A stretch of DNA of 64,000 nucleotides, from positions 1-64,000 of the forward strand of contig MKWI01000015.1 of NCBI GenBank assembly GCA_001899715.1. The letters run 5' to 3'. Of the stretch, positions 41,905 through 50,959 are shown one piece after another; position 1 is the first letter of the stretch; every line of letters starts with the position of its first letter. This DNA comes from Sphingobium sp. 66-54 (GTDB taxonomy: Bacteria; Pseudomonadota; Alphaproteobacteria; Sphingomonadales; Sphingomonadaceae). The position numbers and the translations under genes are program-made. The notes beneath the pieces were generated by a model. The model was not told the DNA's origin. It made no database searches and saw only the letters and a program-made list of their open reading frames with translations.

Positions 41905-42834
41905 TCAGAGGCGCAGGCCCGTGGTCTCCGGCAGGCCCGCCATCAGGTTGAGGTTCTGCACCGCCGCGCCGGATGCGCCCTTGCCAAGGTTGTCGAGCGC
42001 GGCGACGAGGCGGATTTGTTCACTCTCCGCATCGGCGAAGACGAACAGTTGCATGCTGTCCTTGTCGCGCAGGGCTTCAATGGCGAGCGTGGCCGGCTCG
42101 TGGGTCTGCGCCACGGTGATGATCGGCGACCCGGTATAATGCGCGGTCAGCGCCTCGCGCAATATGGTGGCGCTCGCACCGGCGGATAACATCGCCGCAT
42201 GGAGCGGGATCTCGACGATCATGCCCGAATAGACCGGCACCACGGCCGGCGCGAACAGGGGACGCTGGCTGAGGCCGCTGCGCGCCTGCATCTCCGGCAC
42301 ATGCTTGTGGCTGAGGGTGAGCGCATAGGTGCGGAAGGCGGAAGGCGCGCCGCCTTCACTCTCATACTCGGCGATCATCGCCTTGCCGCCGCCCGAATAG
42401 CCAGAGACGGCGTTGCAGCTCAGCCGCGCGTCGGCGGGCACCAGCCCGGCGCGGACCAGCGGCGCGATCAACGCGATGAAACCGGTGGAGTAGCAGCCGG
42501 GATTGCTGACGTAGCGCGCCGCCGCTACGCTATCCTGCCCGGAAAGCTCCGGCAGGCCGAACACCCAGCCCGGCGCGATGCGGTGCGCGGTGGAGGCGTC
42601 GATCACCCGCGTGGTCTCATTGGTGATCATCGCGACGGATTGCCGCGCCGCCTCGTCGGGCAGGCAGAGGATGACGATATCGGCGGCGTTGATCGCCTCG
42701 GCTCGCGCCGCGTCATCCTTGCGCGCGGCCTCGTCGAGCAAGATCAGCGAGAATTCAGCGCGGTCGGCGAGGCGCTCACGGATCTGGATGCCCGTGGTGC
42801 CTGCCGCGCCGTCGATGAAAAGTCTCGTGGTCAT
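41905..42834 (-). CDS. argC: N-acetyl-gamma-glutamyl-phosphate reductase
   Basis: Third step of arginine synthesis: reduces N-acetylglutamyl phosphate with NADPH. The 309-residue product is of the short (type 2) form, with a Rossmann start RLFIDGAAGTTGIQIRERL and the catalytic VSNPGCYSTGFIALI (Cys about 117). SGYSGGGKAMIAEYE (about 145) and HKHVPEMQ (about 178) follow. Its ATG overlaps the stop of the upstream cell-wall peptidase gene by four bases, so it is translationally coupled to a gene of unrelated function. Confidence 0.93.
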   Translation of the reverse strand: MTTRLFIDGAAGTTGIQIRERLADRAEFSLILLDEAARKDDAARAEAINAADIVILCLPDEAARQSVAMITNETTRVIDASTAHRIAPGWVFGLPELSGQDSVAAARYVSNPGCYSTGFIALIAPLVRAGLVPADARLSCNAVSGYSGGGKAMIAEYESEGGAPSAFRTYALTLSHKHVPEMQARSGLSQRPLFAPAVVPVYSGMIVEIPLHAAMLSAGASATILREALTAHYTGSPIITVAQTHEPATLAIEALRDKDSMQLFVFADAESEQIRLVAALDNLGKGASGAAVQNLNLMAGLPETTGLRL

Positions 42835-43736
42835 CTCTCTATCCGTCTGATCGCCGTGATCGGTTGCTCATACTGGTCGCGCAGCCGCGCGACGACATCG
42901 GCCAGCGGCTCGATCGTCACCGCCATCCAGTGCGCGTTGGCATGGATCATCCGCGTCTCACCCATCATCAGCCCGACATGGCCGGGGAAAAAGACGAGGT
43001 CGCCGCGCCGCAGCGGCGCATCGAGCGTCAGCGCGGTACCGATCGCCTCTGCCTGCTGATCCGTATCGCGCGGCGCCGCGATGCCGCAGGCGGCCAATAC
43101 CATCTGCACCAGCCCCGAGCAATCGACCCCGAAGCCGCGCCCGCCCCAGACATAAGGCGCGCCAAGATAGCGCTCGGCGATGGCGACCCAATCGGTGTCG
43201 TGGCTGCCCTCGGGGCACACGTGGCGGTTGTGGACGAAGCCTCCCGCCGTGGCGAGGAAGGCGCCGTCCACCGTGCCGGTGAGACGCGCGCCGGGGGGCA
43301 GCAGCGCGGCGACCGGCGCCTTGATGTCGGCCGATGCGAATAGCGGCGCGGTTGCAACGGTGACGTGGCTGGTCTCCTCTGCCTCGCCGAGCGCTTCCAG
43401 TGGCACATAGCCGACATAATGATCGTGGTCGCAATAGCCCCATGCCCAGATGCCGCGCGTGTCCAGCAGGTGGAAGACCTCGCCGCGCAGCAACTCGGTA
43501 ACGGCGCTGGCAGCGGCATCGGGTTTGCCGCGCACCATGACCGAGGGGGCCGCGCAGGCGCGTGCGACGGAGCCGGCATAATGCGGCGCGAAGCACAGGT
43601 CTGCCATGGCGACATCGGCCAGATCACCGCGGATCGCGCTCACGCGCGGATCGTAGCTGCGGGAAACCCCGTCCAGCCTCACGCGCTTGCGTTGTAATGA
43701 TGATGGAGCGGAGCCGCCCGCCAGGGTCTGGTGCAT
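42831..43736 (-). CDS. NlpC/P60 (C40) cell-wall endopeptidase
   Basis: A 301-residue protein with two SH3-like segments (about 45-110 and 112-170; FHLLDTRGIWAWGYCDHDHY, GYVPLEAL) and a C-terminal C40 peptidase with catalytic YVWGGRGFGVDCSGLVQMVL (Cys about 207), RGDLVFFPGHVGLMM (His about 255) and MIHANAHWM. It probably trims muropeptides between D-Glu and diaminopimelate. No signal peptide is seen, so it may be cytosolic as in muropeptide recycling. It lies 56 bases after the aminopeptidase gene. Confidence 0.9.
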   Translation of the reverse strand: MHQTLAGGSAPSSLQRKRVRLDGVSRSYDPRVSAIRGDLADVAMADLCFAPHYAGSVARACAAPSVMVRGKPDAAASAVTELLRGEVFHLLDTRGIWAWGYCDHDHYVGYVPLEALGEAEETSHVTVATAPLFASADIKAPVAALLPPGARLTGTVDGAFLATAGGFVHNRHVCPEGSHDTDWVAIAERYLGAPYVWGGRGFGVDCSGLVQMVLAACGIAAPRDTDQQAEAIGTALTLDAPLRRGDLVFFPGHVGLMMGETRMIHANAHWMAVTIEPLADVVARLRDQYEQPITAIRRIER

Positions 43737-43792
43737 GGCCCGCCCCCTGCGCTAAAAAGCACGAAAAGGTCAAGGGTTGGCGGCGGTTTTCG

Positions 43793-45184
43793 CTATCCGC
43801 CGTAGCGCTGGCGCAGCAGGGCGAAAACTGCCCGCAGGCCATAAGCCTCGCCGCCCTTGGCACGGCCGGGCTTGGCAGTGGGGCGCCAGGCGAAGGTATC
43901 GAGATGGATCCACTGGCTGCTCTCCGGCACGAACCGCTGGAGGAACAAGGCAGCGGTGATCGCACCCGCGAACCCACCCTCGCCGGCATTGGCGAAATCC
44001 GCGATATCGCTCTTGAACAGGGCGTTGTAGGGCTCCCACAGCGGCAGGCGCCAGAGCGGATCGTCGGCCTGCGTGCCGCACGCTGCGAGATTGGCGGCGA
44101 GCGCATCGTCAGTGGCGAACATCGCCGGCAGGTCGGGCCCCAGCGCTACGCGTGCGGCACCGGTCAGCGTGGCGAAATCGACGATCAGCTCCGGCGTCTC
44201 CTCGCCCGCGCGGGCGAGGGCATCGCCTAGGATCAGCCGCCCCTCGGCGTCGGTGTTGCCGATCTCCACGGTCAGCCCCTTGCGGCTGGTCAGCACCTCG
44301 CCGGGGCGGAAGGCGTTGCCGCTGATCGCATTTTCCGCGACCGGCAGGAGCAGGTGCAGGCGCACCGGCAGGTTGGCGCCCATCACCAGATCGGCCAGCG
44401 CCAGCGCATGCGCCGCGCCGCCCATGTCCTTCTTCATCAGGCGCATGCCTGCGCTCGGCTTGATGTCCAGGCCGCCGCTATCGAACGTCACCCCCTTGCC
44501 GACGAGCGCGATGCGTGGGTTCGCCTCATCGCCCCAGACCAGCTCGATCAGGCGCGGGGCATTGGTGCGGTCGGCGGCGCGACCCACCGCGTGGATCATC
44601 GGATAAGCGGATTCGAGTGCATCGCCGCGTGTCACGGTGAGCGTTGCGCCGTGCCGCTCCGCTATGCCATGCGCCAGCGCTTCGATCGCATCCGGGCTCA
44701 TGTCGGCGGTCGGCGTATTGACCATGTCGCGGACCAGCGCCGTCGCGCGCGCCAGCGCCGCCATATGGTCGATGGCGCCCGGCTGGCTGGTCAGCAGCAC
44801 GCGCGGACCCTTGTCGTCCGCCGCCTTGCGGTAGCGGGTGAAGCGATACTGTGCCGTCATCCAGCCGAAGATGGCCGGGCCGGGCGCACCCTCGGCCAGC
44901 CGGTAACTCCCCTCCGGCAGCACGTCCGGCAGCTTGGCGAGGCACCAGCTCGACAGGGCGGCAACATTGGCTACGCTGGTGACGACGGCCCAATCGTCCG
45001 GCCGCTCGCCCGGCAGGATCGCGTGGGCGTACGCCTTGGGCTTGAAGCTCTGCGCATGGAGCGCGACGCGGTGCCGTTCCGGCTGCGCGGTGAGCCAATC
45101 CTCGAATGTTCCGGAGTCGATGAGATGGATGGTGTGAGCACTCTGTCCCGTATCGGGACGTACGAGATCGGCAGGGTCCGTCAT
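43793..45184 (-). CDS. Leucyl aminopeptidase family (M17) metallopeptidase
   Basis: A 463-residue cytosolic aminopeptidase. The two-metal active site is visible in LVGKGVTFDSGGLDIKPSAG (about 228), MKKDMGGAAHALALADLV (about 252) and VEIGNTDAEGRLILGDALAR (NTDAEGRL, about 312). The N-terminal half is divergent from E. coli PepA and typical of the shorter M17 proteins of Alphaproteobacteria. It heads a likely transcription unit with the C40 peptidase and argC. Confidence 0.93.
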   Translation of the reverse strand: MTDPADLVRPDTGQSAHTIHLIDSGTFEDWLTAQPERHRVALHAQSFKPKAYAHAILPGERPDDWAVVTSVANVAALSSWCLAKLPDVLPEGSYRLAEGAPGPAIFGWMTAQYRFTRYRKAADDKGPRVLLTSQPGAIDHMAALARATALVRDMVNTPTADMSPDAIEALAHGIAERHGATLTVTRGDALESAYPMIHAVGRAADRTNAPRLIELVWGDEANPRIALVGKGVTFDSGGLDIKPSAGMRLMKKDMGGAAHALALADLVMGANLPVRLHLLLPVAENAISGNAFRPGEVLTSRKGLTVEIGNTDAEGRLILGDALARAGEETPELIVDFATLTGAARVALGPDLPAMFATDDALAANLAACGTQADDPLWRLPLWEPYNALFKSDIADFANAGEGGFAGAITAALFLQRFVPESSQWIHLDTFAWRPTAKPGRAKGGEAYGLRAVFALLRQRYGG

Positions 45185-45271
45185 ACCTCCGGCTTAATCG
45201 GCGCATTGGCACTCGGCAAGCGGCCGTTGATGCGTTACCTTCGCGTCTTCATGGCTCGAAAGGAGACAGCG

Positions 45272-46093
45272 ATGCGGTCCATCTCCCTGTTCGCCTCATG
45301 GCCGGCGCTGGCCGTGCTCGTGCTCGCCGGATGCGGCGGCGAGCCGAGTAGCCAAACCAATGCTTCCAATACGGCGGCAACCAACCTCGCCCAGCCCCCC
45401 ACCGCGGCCAAGCCGGTCAACGACGTTGCGATCAGCGAGAAAGCGGGGGAGATCGCGTTCGAATATAGCTGGCCACAGGCGGCGGCGGGTATCGCCGAGC
45501 TGGACGGCTGGCTGCGCGGCAACGGCGAGCGGCTACGCAAGGAGACGATGGATGGCGGCCGCAGGGATCAGGCCGAGGCGGAAAAGGCCGGCTATCCGTT
45601 CCGGGGCCACACCTATGAGGAGCATTGGGGCGTCGCGGCTAATCTGCCTGCGCTGCTCGTCATGCAGAGCGAGGGTTATGTCTATACCGGCGGCGCGCAC
45701 GGCATGCCCATCGTCACCACGCTGATCTGGGACAGGGAAGCGAAAAAGCGTCTTGCGACCGATGCGCTGCTGGATCGGGCCGTGCTCGACCGGGGATTGA
45801 AGGACCGCTTCTGCGCCGCGCTCGACGCCGAGCGGGCCAAGCGGCGCGGTGAGCCGGTGAAGGCGGGCGCGCGCGACCAGCTCGACGAGTTCACGCGCTG
45901 CGTGGATCTGGCCAAGCAGACGATCCTGCCGGTCTCGCTCAAGGGACAGGCGCTGGATACCATCCGCGTGGTCATCATGCCCTATGAGGCGGGGCCTTAT
46001 GCGGAGGGTATCTACCAGCTCGATCTGCCGGTGGATGCGGCTGTGCTGCAAGCGGTGAAGCCGGCTTATAAGAGCGCGTTCGTTCAGGCTTGA
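45272..46093 (+). CDS. DUF3298/DUF4163-type predicted lipoprotein
   Basis: A 273-residue envelope protein. The leader ends in VLVLAGC, a lipobox (Cys about 20). A Ser/Thr/Asn-rich linker follows, then the RsiV-like module: FEYSWPQAAAGIAELDGWLR, GYVYTGGAHGMPIVTTLIWD (the GGAHG motif, about residue 147) and VVIMPYEAGPYAEGIYQLDL at the end. Such domains bind lysozyme or glycan-like ligands in other bacteria; the function here is unknown. The ATG at 45272 follows AAAGGAGA. It is divergent from the M17 gene. Confidence 0.85.
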   Translation: MRSISLFASWPALAVLVLAGCGGEPSSQTNASNTAATNLAQPPTAAKPVNDVAISEKAGEIAFEYSWPQAAAGIAELDGWLRGNGERLRKETMDGGRRDQAEAEKAGYPFRGHTYEEHWGVAANLPALLVMQSEGYVYTGGAHGMPIVTTLIWDREAKKRLATDALLDRAVLDRGLKDRFCAALDAERAKRRGEPVKAGARDQLDEFTRCVDLAKQTILPVSLKGQALDTIRVVIMPYEAGPYAEGIYQLDLPVDAAVLQAVKPAYKSAFVQA

Positions 46094-46156
46094 TCGCTAC
46101 ATGGCCAGTGTGACGCGGGTTGGAGTGCGTCCGCCTCAGGGTTGAATCGCGCCGTT

Positions 46157-46227
46157 CTCCTGCGCAGGCAGGAACCCAGGGCGCATGAGCGGTTCTTTTC
46201 CGCCCTGGGTTCCTGCCTGCGCAGGAG
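46157..46227. repeat. 27-base perfect inverted repeat between convergent genes
   Basis: Arms 46157-46183 and 46201-46227 are exact complements over 27 bases (starting CTCCTGCGCAGGCAGGAACC), with a 17-base loop. It is the best-preserved member of the dispersed palindrome family and lies between two convergent genes, so it may act as a two-way terminator. Confidence 0.9.
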
Positions 46228-46294
46228 CACTGATCTCACTCGTGTAAACCGGCCGTTTTCTTGACGAAATGCCCTGTCTCCGTCCGCGCGCGAC

Positions 46295-47659
46295 TTACGC
46301 CGGCACCCCGAACAGGTCGTGCTCGTCGGCATCCTCGATCACGGCGTCGATGATCGCGCCGGGCACCAGTGCCGGGTCGACGTCGCGCAGGAAAACGCTG
46401 CCGTCGATCTCGGGCGCGTCGGCCTGCGAGCGGGCGGTGGCGCCGATGCTGCCCTCCTCGTCCGGCTCGCCCACTTCGTCGATGATGACCGGGAGCGTGC
46501 GGCCGATCTTCGCGGCCAGCTTGGCGGCGGAGATTTCGGCGCATTTCGCCATGATGCGCTGATAGCGCTCCTCCTTCACCGCCTCGGGCACCGGGTCGGG
46601 CAGGGCATTGGCCTGCGCGCCCTCGACCGGTTCGAAGCGGAACGCGCCGACGCGGTCGAGCTGGGCTTCCTCCAGCCAGTCGAGCAGATATTGGAAATCG
46701 GCCTCCGTCTCGCCGGGGAAACCGACGACGAAGGACGAGCGCACCGCGATATCCGGGCAGATCGCGCGCCATTGCTTGAGGCGCTCCAGCACCTTCGCCT
46801 CGTTGGCGGGCCGCTTCATGGCGCGTAGCACATTGGGCGCGGCGTGCTGGAAGGGAATGTCCAGATAGGGCGTCAGCAGCCCCTCCGCCATCAGCGGGAT
46901 CACCGCGTCGACATGCGGATAGGGGTAGACATAATGCAGCCGCACCCACGGCGTCTCGCCCTGCGGCGTGCACAACTGGCCGAGCGCGCGGGCGAGGTCG
47001 GTCATGTGCGTGCGGATCGCCTCGCCCTTCCACACCCGTTCCTCATGCCGCACGTCCACGCCATAAGCCGAGGTGTCCTGGCTGATGATGAGCAGCTCCT
47101 TCGTCCCGGCATGGACGAGCTTCTCCGCCTCGCGCAACACCGCGTCGATCCGCCGGCTGACAAGCTTCCCGCGCAGCGTAGGGATGATGCAAAAGGCGCA
47201 GCTATGGTTGCAGCCCTCGCTGATTTTCACATAGCTGTAGTGGCGGGGGGTGAGCTTGAGGCCGCCCTCCGGCACCAGATCGACGAAGGCGTTGGGCACC
47301 GGCGGCGCGGCGTTGTGCACTGCGTTGACGACGTCCTCATATTGCTGCGGGCCGGTGACAGCGAGCACAGCGGGGAAACGGGCGCGGATGACATCGGCCT
47401 CCTTGCCCATGCAGCCGGTGACGATCACCCGGCCGTTCTCGGCAATCGCCTCGCCAATCGCCTCCAGGCTCTCTTCCTTGGCGCTGTCAAGGAAGCCGCA
47501 GGTGTTGACCAGCACCACGTCCGCACCGGCATAATCGGGCGAGAGCGCATAGCCGTCGCTCCTGAGCTTGGTCAGGATGCGTTCGGAATCGACCAGCGCC
47601 TTGGGGCAGCCGAGCGACACCATGCCCACTTTGGGCGCGTCGGGAATCTTCAATGCCAT
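46295..47659 (-). CDS. rimO: Ribosomal protein S12 methylthiotransferase RimO
   Basis: Radical-SAM enzyme that methylthiolates aspartate 88 of ribosomal protein S12. The 454-residue product has the UPF0004 N-terminal domain ([20 protein letters not shown], with cluster cysteines also in [10 protein letters not shown] and [10 protein letters not shown]), the radical-SAM motif [19 protein letters not shown] (CxxxCxxC, about 156) and a C-terminal TRAM domain ([20 protein letters not shown]). All six cluster cysteines are present. Confidence 0.96.
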   Translation of the reverse strand: MALKIPDAPKVGMVSLGCPKALVDSERILTKLRSDGYALSPDYAGADVVLVNTCGFLDSAKEESLEAIGEAIAENGRVIVTGCMGKEADVIRARFPAVLAVTGPQQYEDVVNAVHNAAPPVPNAFVDLVPEGGLKLTPRHYSYVKISEGCNHSCAFCIIPTLRGKLVSRRIDAVLREAEKLVHAGTKELLIISQDTSAYGVDVRHEERVWKGEAIRTHMTDLARALGQLCTPQGETPWVRLHYVYPYPHVDAVIPLMAEGLLTPYLDIPFQHAAPNVLRAMKRPANEAKVLERLKQWRAICPDIAVRSSFVVGFPGETEADFQYLLDWLEEAQLDRVGAFRFEPVEGAQANALPDPVPEAVKEERYQRIMAKCAEISAAKLAAKIGRTLPVIIDEVGEPDEEGSIGATARSQADAPEIDGSVFLRDVDPALVPGAIIDAVIEDADEHDLFGVPA

Positions 47660-47779
47660 GATTGCGCGCGCCTATAAGCGCACCGAGGGCAAAAGGCGAG
47701 TCGCAGCGTCGCATTTGCGGAGCGGGCGATAAGGCGGCAGAACACGACGCTCGCCGGCCCGGCGTGGAAGGGGAGCAGC

Positions 47780-48994
47780 ATGCGCATCACATCCATCGAC
47801 CTCCTGCATGCCGATGGCGGCTGGCGGACCATCTCCTATCTCAAGCTCGGCACCGACGCGGGGCTGACCGGCTGGGCCGAGTTCAACGAGACAGTGTGGA
47901 ATCCGGGGTTGACGCCGGTGGTCCAGGCAGTCGGCGCGGCTGCCATCGGGCGCGATCCGCGTGCCTTCGCCGGGCTCTCCGCGACGCTGCACGCGACGCT
48001 CAAGCTGGCGCCGGGCGCGTTCGGCTGTCAGGCGGTCGCGGCGGTAGAGAATGCCTGTATCGACGTCGCCGCCAAGGCAGCGGGCGTGCCGGCGTGGCGC
48101 CTGCTCGGCGGGCCGGTGCGCGAGCACATTCCGGTTTATTGGTCTCATGCCGGGCTGTTCCGCGCGACCCTGCCGGACCTGTTCGAGCGCGCGGTGGGCG
48201 TGCCGCCGATCCGGGCGCTCGACGATTTCAAGGCGCTCGGCGCGGAAGCGAAGGCACGCGGCTTCACGGCGCTCAAGACCAACCCGGTGCTGTTCGGCGA
48301 GCAGGGTGCGATCATGGCCAACACCGGCATCCGCGCGACGGCGGACCTCGACCTCGCCGGGGCCGGGCGGGGCTATCCGCTGGCAAGCGTCATCGCGCAA
48401 CTCGAAGCGCTGCGCGACGGTGCCGGGCCAGCCATGGAGATCATGCTCGACCTCAATTTTTCGTTGCGCGGCGACGGCATCCGGCGGGTGGCGTCAGCGC
48501 TGGACCATCTTGGCCTTGCGTGGTTGGAGATCGATACAGATGTGCCCGCCGCGCTGGCAGATGCGCGTGCGGGTCTCGCCACGCCCATCGCTTCGCTCGA
48601 ATCGCTGCACGGCATGGCGCAATACCGCCCGTGGCTGGAGCAGCGCGCCTGCGACGTGGTGCTGATCGACCCGATGTGGAACGGCGTCTATCAGTCGCTG
48701 CGCATCGCGGCGCTGGCGGATGCCTTCGGCTTCAACGTCGCCGTCCACAACTGCTACGGCCGGCTGGGCGACCGGATGGCGGCGACCTTCGCCGCGCTCG
48801 CCCCCAATCTGCGGATCATGGAGATGGAGGCGGACGATGTGCGCTGGCATGACGATCTGGTCGACGCGCCGCTTGCGTTGGAAGGCGGCACGCTGCTCCT
48901 CGACGAGCGGCCCGGTTGGGGCTGCCTGGTGAACGAGGAGGCGCTGCGCGCACATCCGCCGCGTCCCGATCCCGCACGCCCCTGGCTGGCCTGA
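47780..48994 (+). CDS. Mandelate racemase/muconate lactonising enzyme family protein
   Basis: A 404-residue enolase-superfamily enzyme. Capping domain about 1-125; barrel domain with a base-side Lys in FTALKTNPVLFGE (about 166), metal ligands Asp in MLDLNFS (about 223), Glu in WLEIDTD (about 247) and Glu in SLESLHG (about 273), and a His in VAVHNCYGRLGD (about 325). The second lysine of the usual KxK motif is Asn, so the chemistry may be acid-sugar dehydration rather than racemisation. The substrate is unknown. It is preceded by GGGGAG and stands alone. Confidence 0.9.
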   Translation: MRITSIDLLHADGGWRTISYLKLGTDAGLTGWAEFNETVWNPGLTPVVQAVGAAAIGRDPRAFAGLSATLHATLKLAPGAFGCQAVAAVENACIDVAAKAAGVPAWRLLGGPVREHIPVYWSHAGLFRATLPDLFERAVGVPPIRALDDFKALGAEAKARGFTALKTNPVLFGEQGAIMANTGIRATADLDLAGAGRGYPLASVIAQLEALRDGAGPAMEIMLDLNFSLRGDGIRRVASALDHLGLAWLEIDTDVPAALADARAGLATPIASLESLHGMAQYRPWLEQRACDVVLIDPMWNGVYQSLRIAALADAFGFNVAVHNCYGRLGDRMAATFAALAPNLRIMEMEADDVRWHDDLVDAPLALEGGTLLLDERPGWGCLVNEEALRAHPPRPDPARPWLA

Positions 48995-49015
48995 TCGCTC
49001 TTACTCCCGATCCAT

Positions 49016-50047
49016 TCACCCATTGCCCGGCACGATCTCGACGATGGTGTCTCCGGCGGTGAGCCTGGTCGTGTCGCTGTCTCTGTGGCCGAGCGGCTGG
49101 CCGTCGCGGTAGATGCGCACGCCGATGCCGGTAGTGATCGCCCGCAGCGGCTTACCGATTTCCACCTCCGCCACCGCCCGCTCGACCAGCTTCACGTGGC
49201 CACCGGTCGCCGCCAGATCGGCCAGATAATCGGCGATATGGGCACCCTGACACGAGCCGGCGAGCAGCAGCCCGGCGAAGCTCGCGGGATTGATGACGGT
49301 GGTGGCGCCGGCCTGCCGTGCGAGATCCTCATTGTCCTGCGCGCGGATTACGACGCTAATCGGCGCGCGCGGGGCGAGGTGACGCGCGGTCAGGGTGATG
49401 AGTACCGAGGTATCGTCCCGCCCCGCCGCGACGATGACGGCGCTGGCCCTGTCCACGCGCACGTCGTTCAGCGTCTGGTCGCGGGTCGCGTCGCCCTTGA
49501 GTACGTTGCAGCCGCACGCTTCGGCCAGGAGCAGCGCCGGGTCGTTGCCGTCGATCACGACGATCTGCGTCGGCTTGATGCCGCGCGCGATCAGTTCGCG
49601 CACCGCCTCCGCGCCGCTAGTGCCGAACCCGCAGACGACGATATGGCCGTTGAGGACCTTCTGGATGCGTGACATGCGCCACCTCTGCCAAACATTGCGG
49701 AAAACGAAGTGATAGGCCGTGCCGAGGAACACAAGCCAGACGAAGATGCGGATCGGCGTGACGAAGAAGGTCTCGAACAGCCGCGTGGTATCGCTGATCG
49801 GTACGATGTCGCCATAGCCGACCGTAGTGACGGTGACGGTGGTGAAATAGAGCACGTCGATGAAACTGATCTTGCCGTCGAGCGTGTCGCTAAGCCCGTC
49901 GCGCTCGATCCAGTGGACGACCAGCACGGCGGCCATCAAGGCGAGGATCAGGCCGATCCGCCAGGCGAGATCAGCCCAGACCGACAGTGCGGGACGGCGG
50001 CGCAGAAAGCCCGGCGCGGGAGTTCGCGGGTCGTCGCGTTGAAACAT
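49016..50047 (-). CDS. Potassium channel with RCK (TrkA-N/TrkA-C) domains
   Basis: A 343-residue ion channel. Helix 1 about 27-45, pore loop and selectivity filter VTVTTVGYGDIVP (about 73-85), helix 2 about 95-118, then the NAD-binding TrkA-N domain (HIVVCGFGTSGAEAVRELIA, about 138) and TrkA-C (VAEVEIGKPLRAITTGI, about 300). It should form a tetrameric potassium channel gated by cytosolic ligand. The single pore loop fits the MthK-type design. Confidence 0.93.
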   Translation of the reverse strand: MFQRDDPRTPAPGFLRRRPALSVWADLAWRIGLILALMAAVLVVHWIERDGLSDTLDGKISFIDVLYFTTVTVTTVGYGDIVPISDTTRLFETFFVTPIRIFVWLVFLGTAYHFVFRNVWQRWRMSRIQKVLNGHIVVCGFGTSGAEAVRELIARGIKPTQIVVIDGNDPALLLAEACGCNVLKGDATRDQTLNDVRVDRASAVIVAAGRDDTSVLITLTARHLAPRAPISVVIRAQDNEDLARQAGATTVINPASFAGLLLAGSCQGAHIADYLADLAATGGHVKLVERAVAEVEIGKPLRAITTGIGVRIYRDGQPLGHRDSDTTRLTAGDTIVEIVPGNG

Positions 50048-50128
50048 TGCCGCAGACCCTGCCAGCCGATGCGCGGATCGGCAAGCACTTGCGGGTTACG
50101 GTGTCGCCGTGGCGTGGGCTAGCAAACC

Positions 50129-50156
50129 ACGTGCTCCTGCCTACGCAGGAGCACGT
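50129..50156. repeat. Dispersed palindrome ACGTGCTCCTGC-N4-GCAGGAGCACGT
   Basis: Perfect 12-base arms around CTAC. It lies in the gap between the channel gene and surE, both on the minus strand. Confidence 0.85.
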
Positions 50157-50185
50157 CATTGTCGGAAAGCGGCCGCCTCTGCCCC

Positions 50186-50959
50186 TCAGCCGAGCGCGCC
50201 GTCCAACGTGGCTTGTAGCGCGGTCAGCGAGGCGTCGTGGGTCAGGTCGAAGTGGAGCGGGGTGACGGAGATATAGCCATCCGCCACCGCCGCGAGGTCG
50301 CTCGCTTCGGGCGTCGAGTCGCTGTGGTCGAGCCCGAACCAGAAATAGTCGTAGCCGCGTGGGTCTGTGCCCTTGACGATGCGGGTGCGCTCGACATCGT
50401 GGAAGCCCTGCCGCACCACCTTCACGCCCTTGATCGCCTCGGGCGGCAGGGCCGGGAAGTTGACGTTGACGAGCGTTTTGGGCGTCTCAGCGCGGGCGAG
50501 GAGGGCGCGGACGACCCGCTCACCCCAGACCTCCGCCGCCTCGAAGGGGACCGCGTCGCCCGCCGCCTCACGTGCATAGACCTGGCTGAGCGCGATCGAA
50601 CGCACGCCGGAGATGGCGCCCTCCATCGCCGCGGAGACGGTACCGGAATAGGTCACGTCCTCGCCGAGATTGGCGCCCCGATTGACGCCGGAGAGCAGCA
50701 GGTCCGGCCGCCGGTCCTTCATTAGATGGCCGATGGCGAGCGCGACCGCGTCGGTCGGTGTGCCCGAGACGCTGTAATGCTGCGGCCCGTGCCGGCGGAT
50801 GCGCAACGGATGCGCGAGGGTAAGGCTGTGGCCGGCGCCGGACTGTTCCTCCATCGGCGCGACGATCCAGATATCGTCCGAGAAAGCGCGCGCGATTGCC
50901 TCCAGCACCTTGAGGCCGGGGGCGTGGATGCCATCGTCGTTGGTGAGCAGGATGCGCAT
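50186..50959 (-). CDS. surE: 5'/3'-nucleotidase SurE
   Basis: Survival protein E, a metal-dependent phosphatase of nucleoside monophosphates. The 257-residue product starts [20 protein letters not shown] with the metal-binding TNDDG and has APMEEQSGAGHSLTL and LLLSGVNRGANLGEDVTYSG (about residue 90). Length is normal. It lies directly downstream of serS with a one-base overlap (TGATG), so the two are translationally coupled; in many bacteria surE also sits in a stationary-phase operon. Confidence 0.97.
   Translation of the reverse strand: MRILLTNDDGIHAPGLKVLEAIARAFSDDIWIVAPMEEQSGAGHSLTLAHPLRIRRHGPQHYSVSGTPTDAVALAIGHLMKDRRPDLLLSGVNRGANLGEDVTYSGTVSAAMEGAISGVRSIALSQVYAREAAGDAVPFEAAEVWGERVVRALLARAETPKTLVNVNFPALPPEAIKGVKVVRQGFHDVERTRIVKGTDPRGYDYFWFGLDHSDSTPEASDLAAVADGYISVTPLHFDLTHDASLTALQATLDGALG

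Noticed and set aside
46116..46294. Coding potential in the gap beside rimO
   Set aside because: The open frames follow the 27-base inverted repeat and encode the typical repeat-derived LRRQEPRA-type peptides.
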